A stretch of 64,000 bases of DNA from Casuarina equisetifolia. Taxonomy: Eukaryota > Streptophyta > Magnoliopsida > Fagales > Casuarinaceae. The notes beneath the pieces are model-generated. The model saw only the letters and a list, made by a program, of their open reading frames with translations, was not told where the DNA came from and searched no databases. Positions 63,469 through 64,000 of the stretch are shown piece after piece. Each line of letters starts with the position of its first letter. Position 1 is the stretch's first letter. The stretch covers positions 32,267,580 through 32,331,579 of the forward strand of contig CM052355.1 in NCBI GenBank assembly GCA_028551475.1, given 5' to 3'. A program made the translations under genes and the position numbers.

Positions 63469-64000
63469 CAGTACTACTGACAAAACCGCCACAAAAGTAA
63501 GCAAAGGCAAAAAGATTAGACCAAAGGAGGTATAAAATGCATCTACCCACTAGAAGTTCTAAATGCAGTACCATGACACTCTAAAAAGAGGAAGTAGTTC
63601 AAAGCTTTGAACTTTACACAAACATTTGGAAGTTCTGGCTTACAATAGGTGGCTAAGCTTGAGTTCAAATTCACTTGATTTTATTTTTCACCCCCTTTTT
63701 GGGGCATTTGACCTGAAGGGAAGAGGTTAGGGAGATCTGAACGTTGACCTCTGTTTCAGGAGGTGTATTTAAGAAGCAATGGTGCAGTACCTTCAGGTTA
63801 ATCGGCAAAACTTTCATTTCATCGAGGATTATACGAGCTTGGGATGAAAGTAAAGATTTGTGTTCAGAGAAAACCAATATGATTACAAATTTGGGACCCT
63901 ATATTGAAATTAAGAGCCTCTCTCTTTCCACTTTGTCCAACAGGAGAGAATATGTAAAAGGAAAAGACTTAAACTTCATTTTCTCCAACTCCCAACATGT
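63469..64000. other. 5' flank of the PMD gene
   Basis: Upstream of the PMD ATG. No coding frame of note (the 68-codon frame at 63671-63877 has no family resemblance). Probably the 5' UTR, possibly with a leader intron, and the promoter; no clear TATA box was identified. Confidence 0.5.

Overview
This is plant nuclear DNA, most likely from a eudicot. Genes are split by many AT-rich GT-AG introns, the families are plant-specific (peroxisomal citrate synthase with a PTS2 signal, CC-NBS-LRR and LRR receptor-like immune receptors, plant mobile domain protein), and the spacers are AT-rich with microsatellites and degenerate repeats. The species cannot be named from the sequence alone.

Layout. (1) 145-4586, minus: 5' ten exons of a peroxisomal citrate synthase gene that runs off the left edge. 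(2) 7105-12788, minus: a complete nine-exon COQ3 gene (ubiquinone O-methyltransferase, 313 aa by my splice model). (3) 13.3-14.3 kb: remnants of LRR receptor-like protein (RLP) genes. (4) 15699-19115, plus: an RGA-type CC-NBS-LRR gene, open except for one in-frame TGA, followed by duplicated 3' flanks. (5) 22.5-25.2 kb: an LTR-like fossil and a broken PEP carboxylase fragment. (6) 25.2-51 kb: a repeat-rich RLP region with one heavily damaged RLP (30570-33244), one nearly intact RLP with a single frameshift (43512-46444), and several decayed 5' RLP remnants, interleaved with copies of COQ3 flanking DNA. (7) 51.6-55.3 kb: another broken COQ3 copy with its flank. (8) 57876-59270, minus: an intact single-exon LRR protein of the RLP29/PII-2 type, whose 3' flank is also duplicated at 25.2-26.8 kb. 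(9) 60726-63468, minus: a complete five-exon plant-mobile-domain (MAIN-like) gene, 783 aa.

How it fits together. The housekeeping genes at the ends (citrate synthase, COQ3, PMD gene) frame an immune-receptor cluster that grew by serial segmental duplication. A unit consisting of COQ3 5' part, a noncoding module, an LRR remnant and an RLP can be traced four times (about 7.1-14.3, 29.3-33.8, 39.7-46.7 and 51.6-55.3 kb), each copy having lost different pieces. A second duplicated unit (about 26.8-29.3 and 36.1-38.9 kb) carries a 351-bp solo-LTR-like insertion in only one copy. Only the terminal genes, COQ3 and the RLP29-like gene look fully intact. The CNL and the best RLP each carry a single lesion, so they may be recent pseudogenes, polymorphic alleles or sequence errors. 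I did not find a clearly new molecular system; the most unusual points are the duplication history, the tRNA A-box-like motif kept in every unit, and an orphan Cys-containing ORF at 51182-51595.
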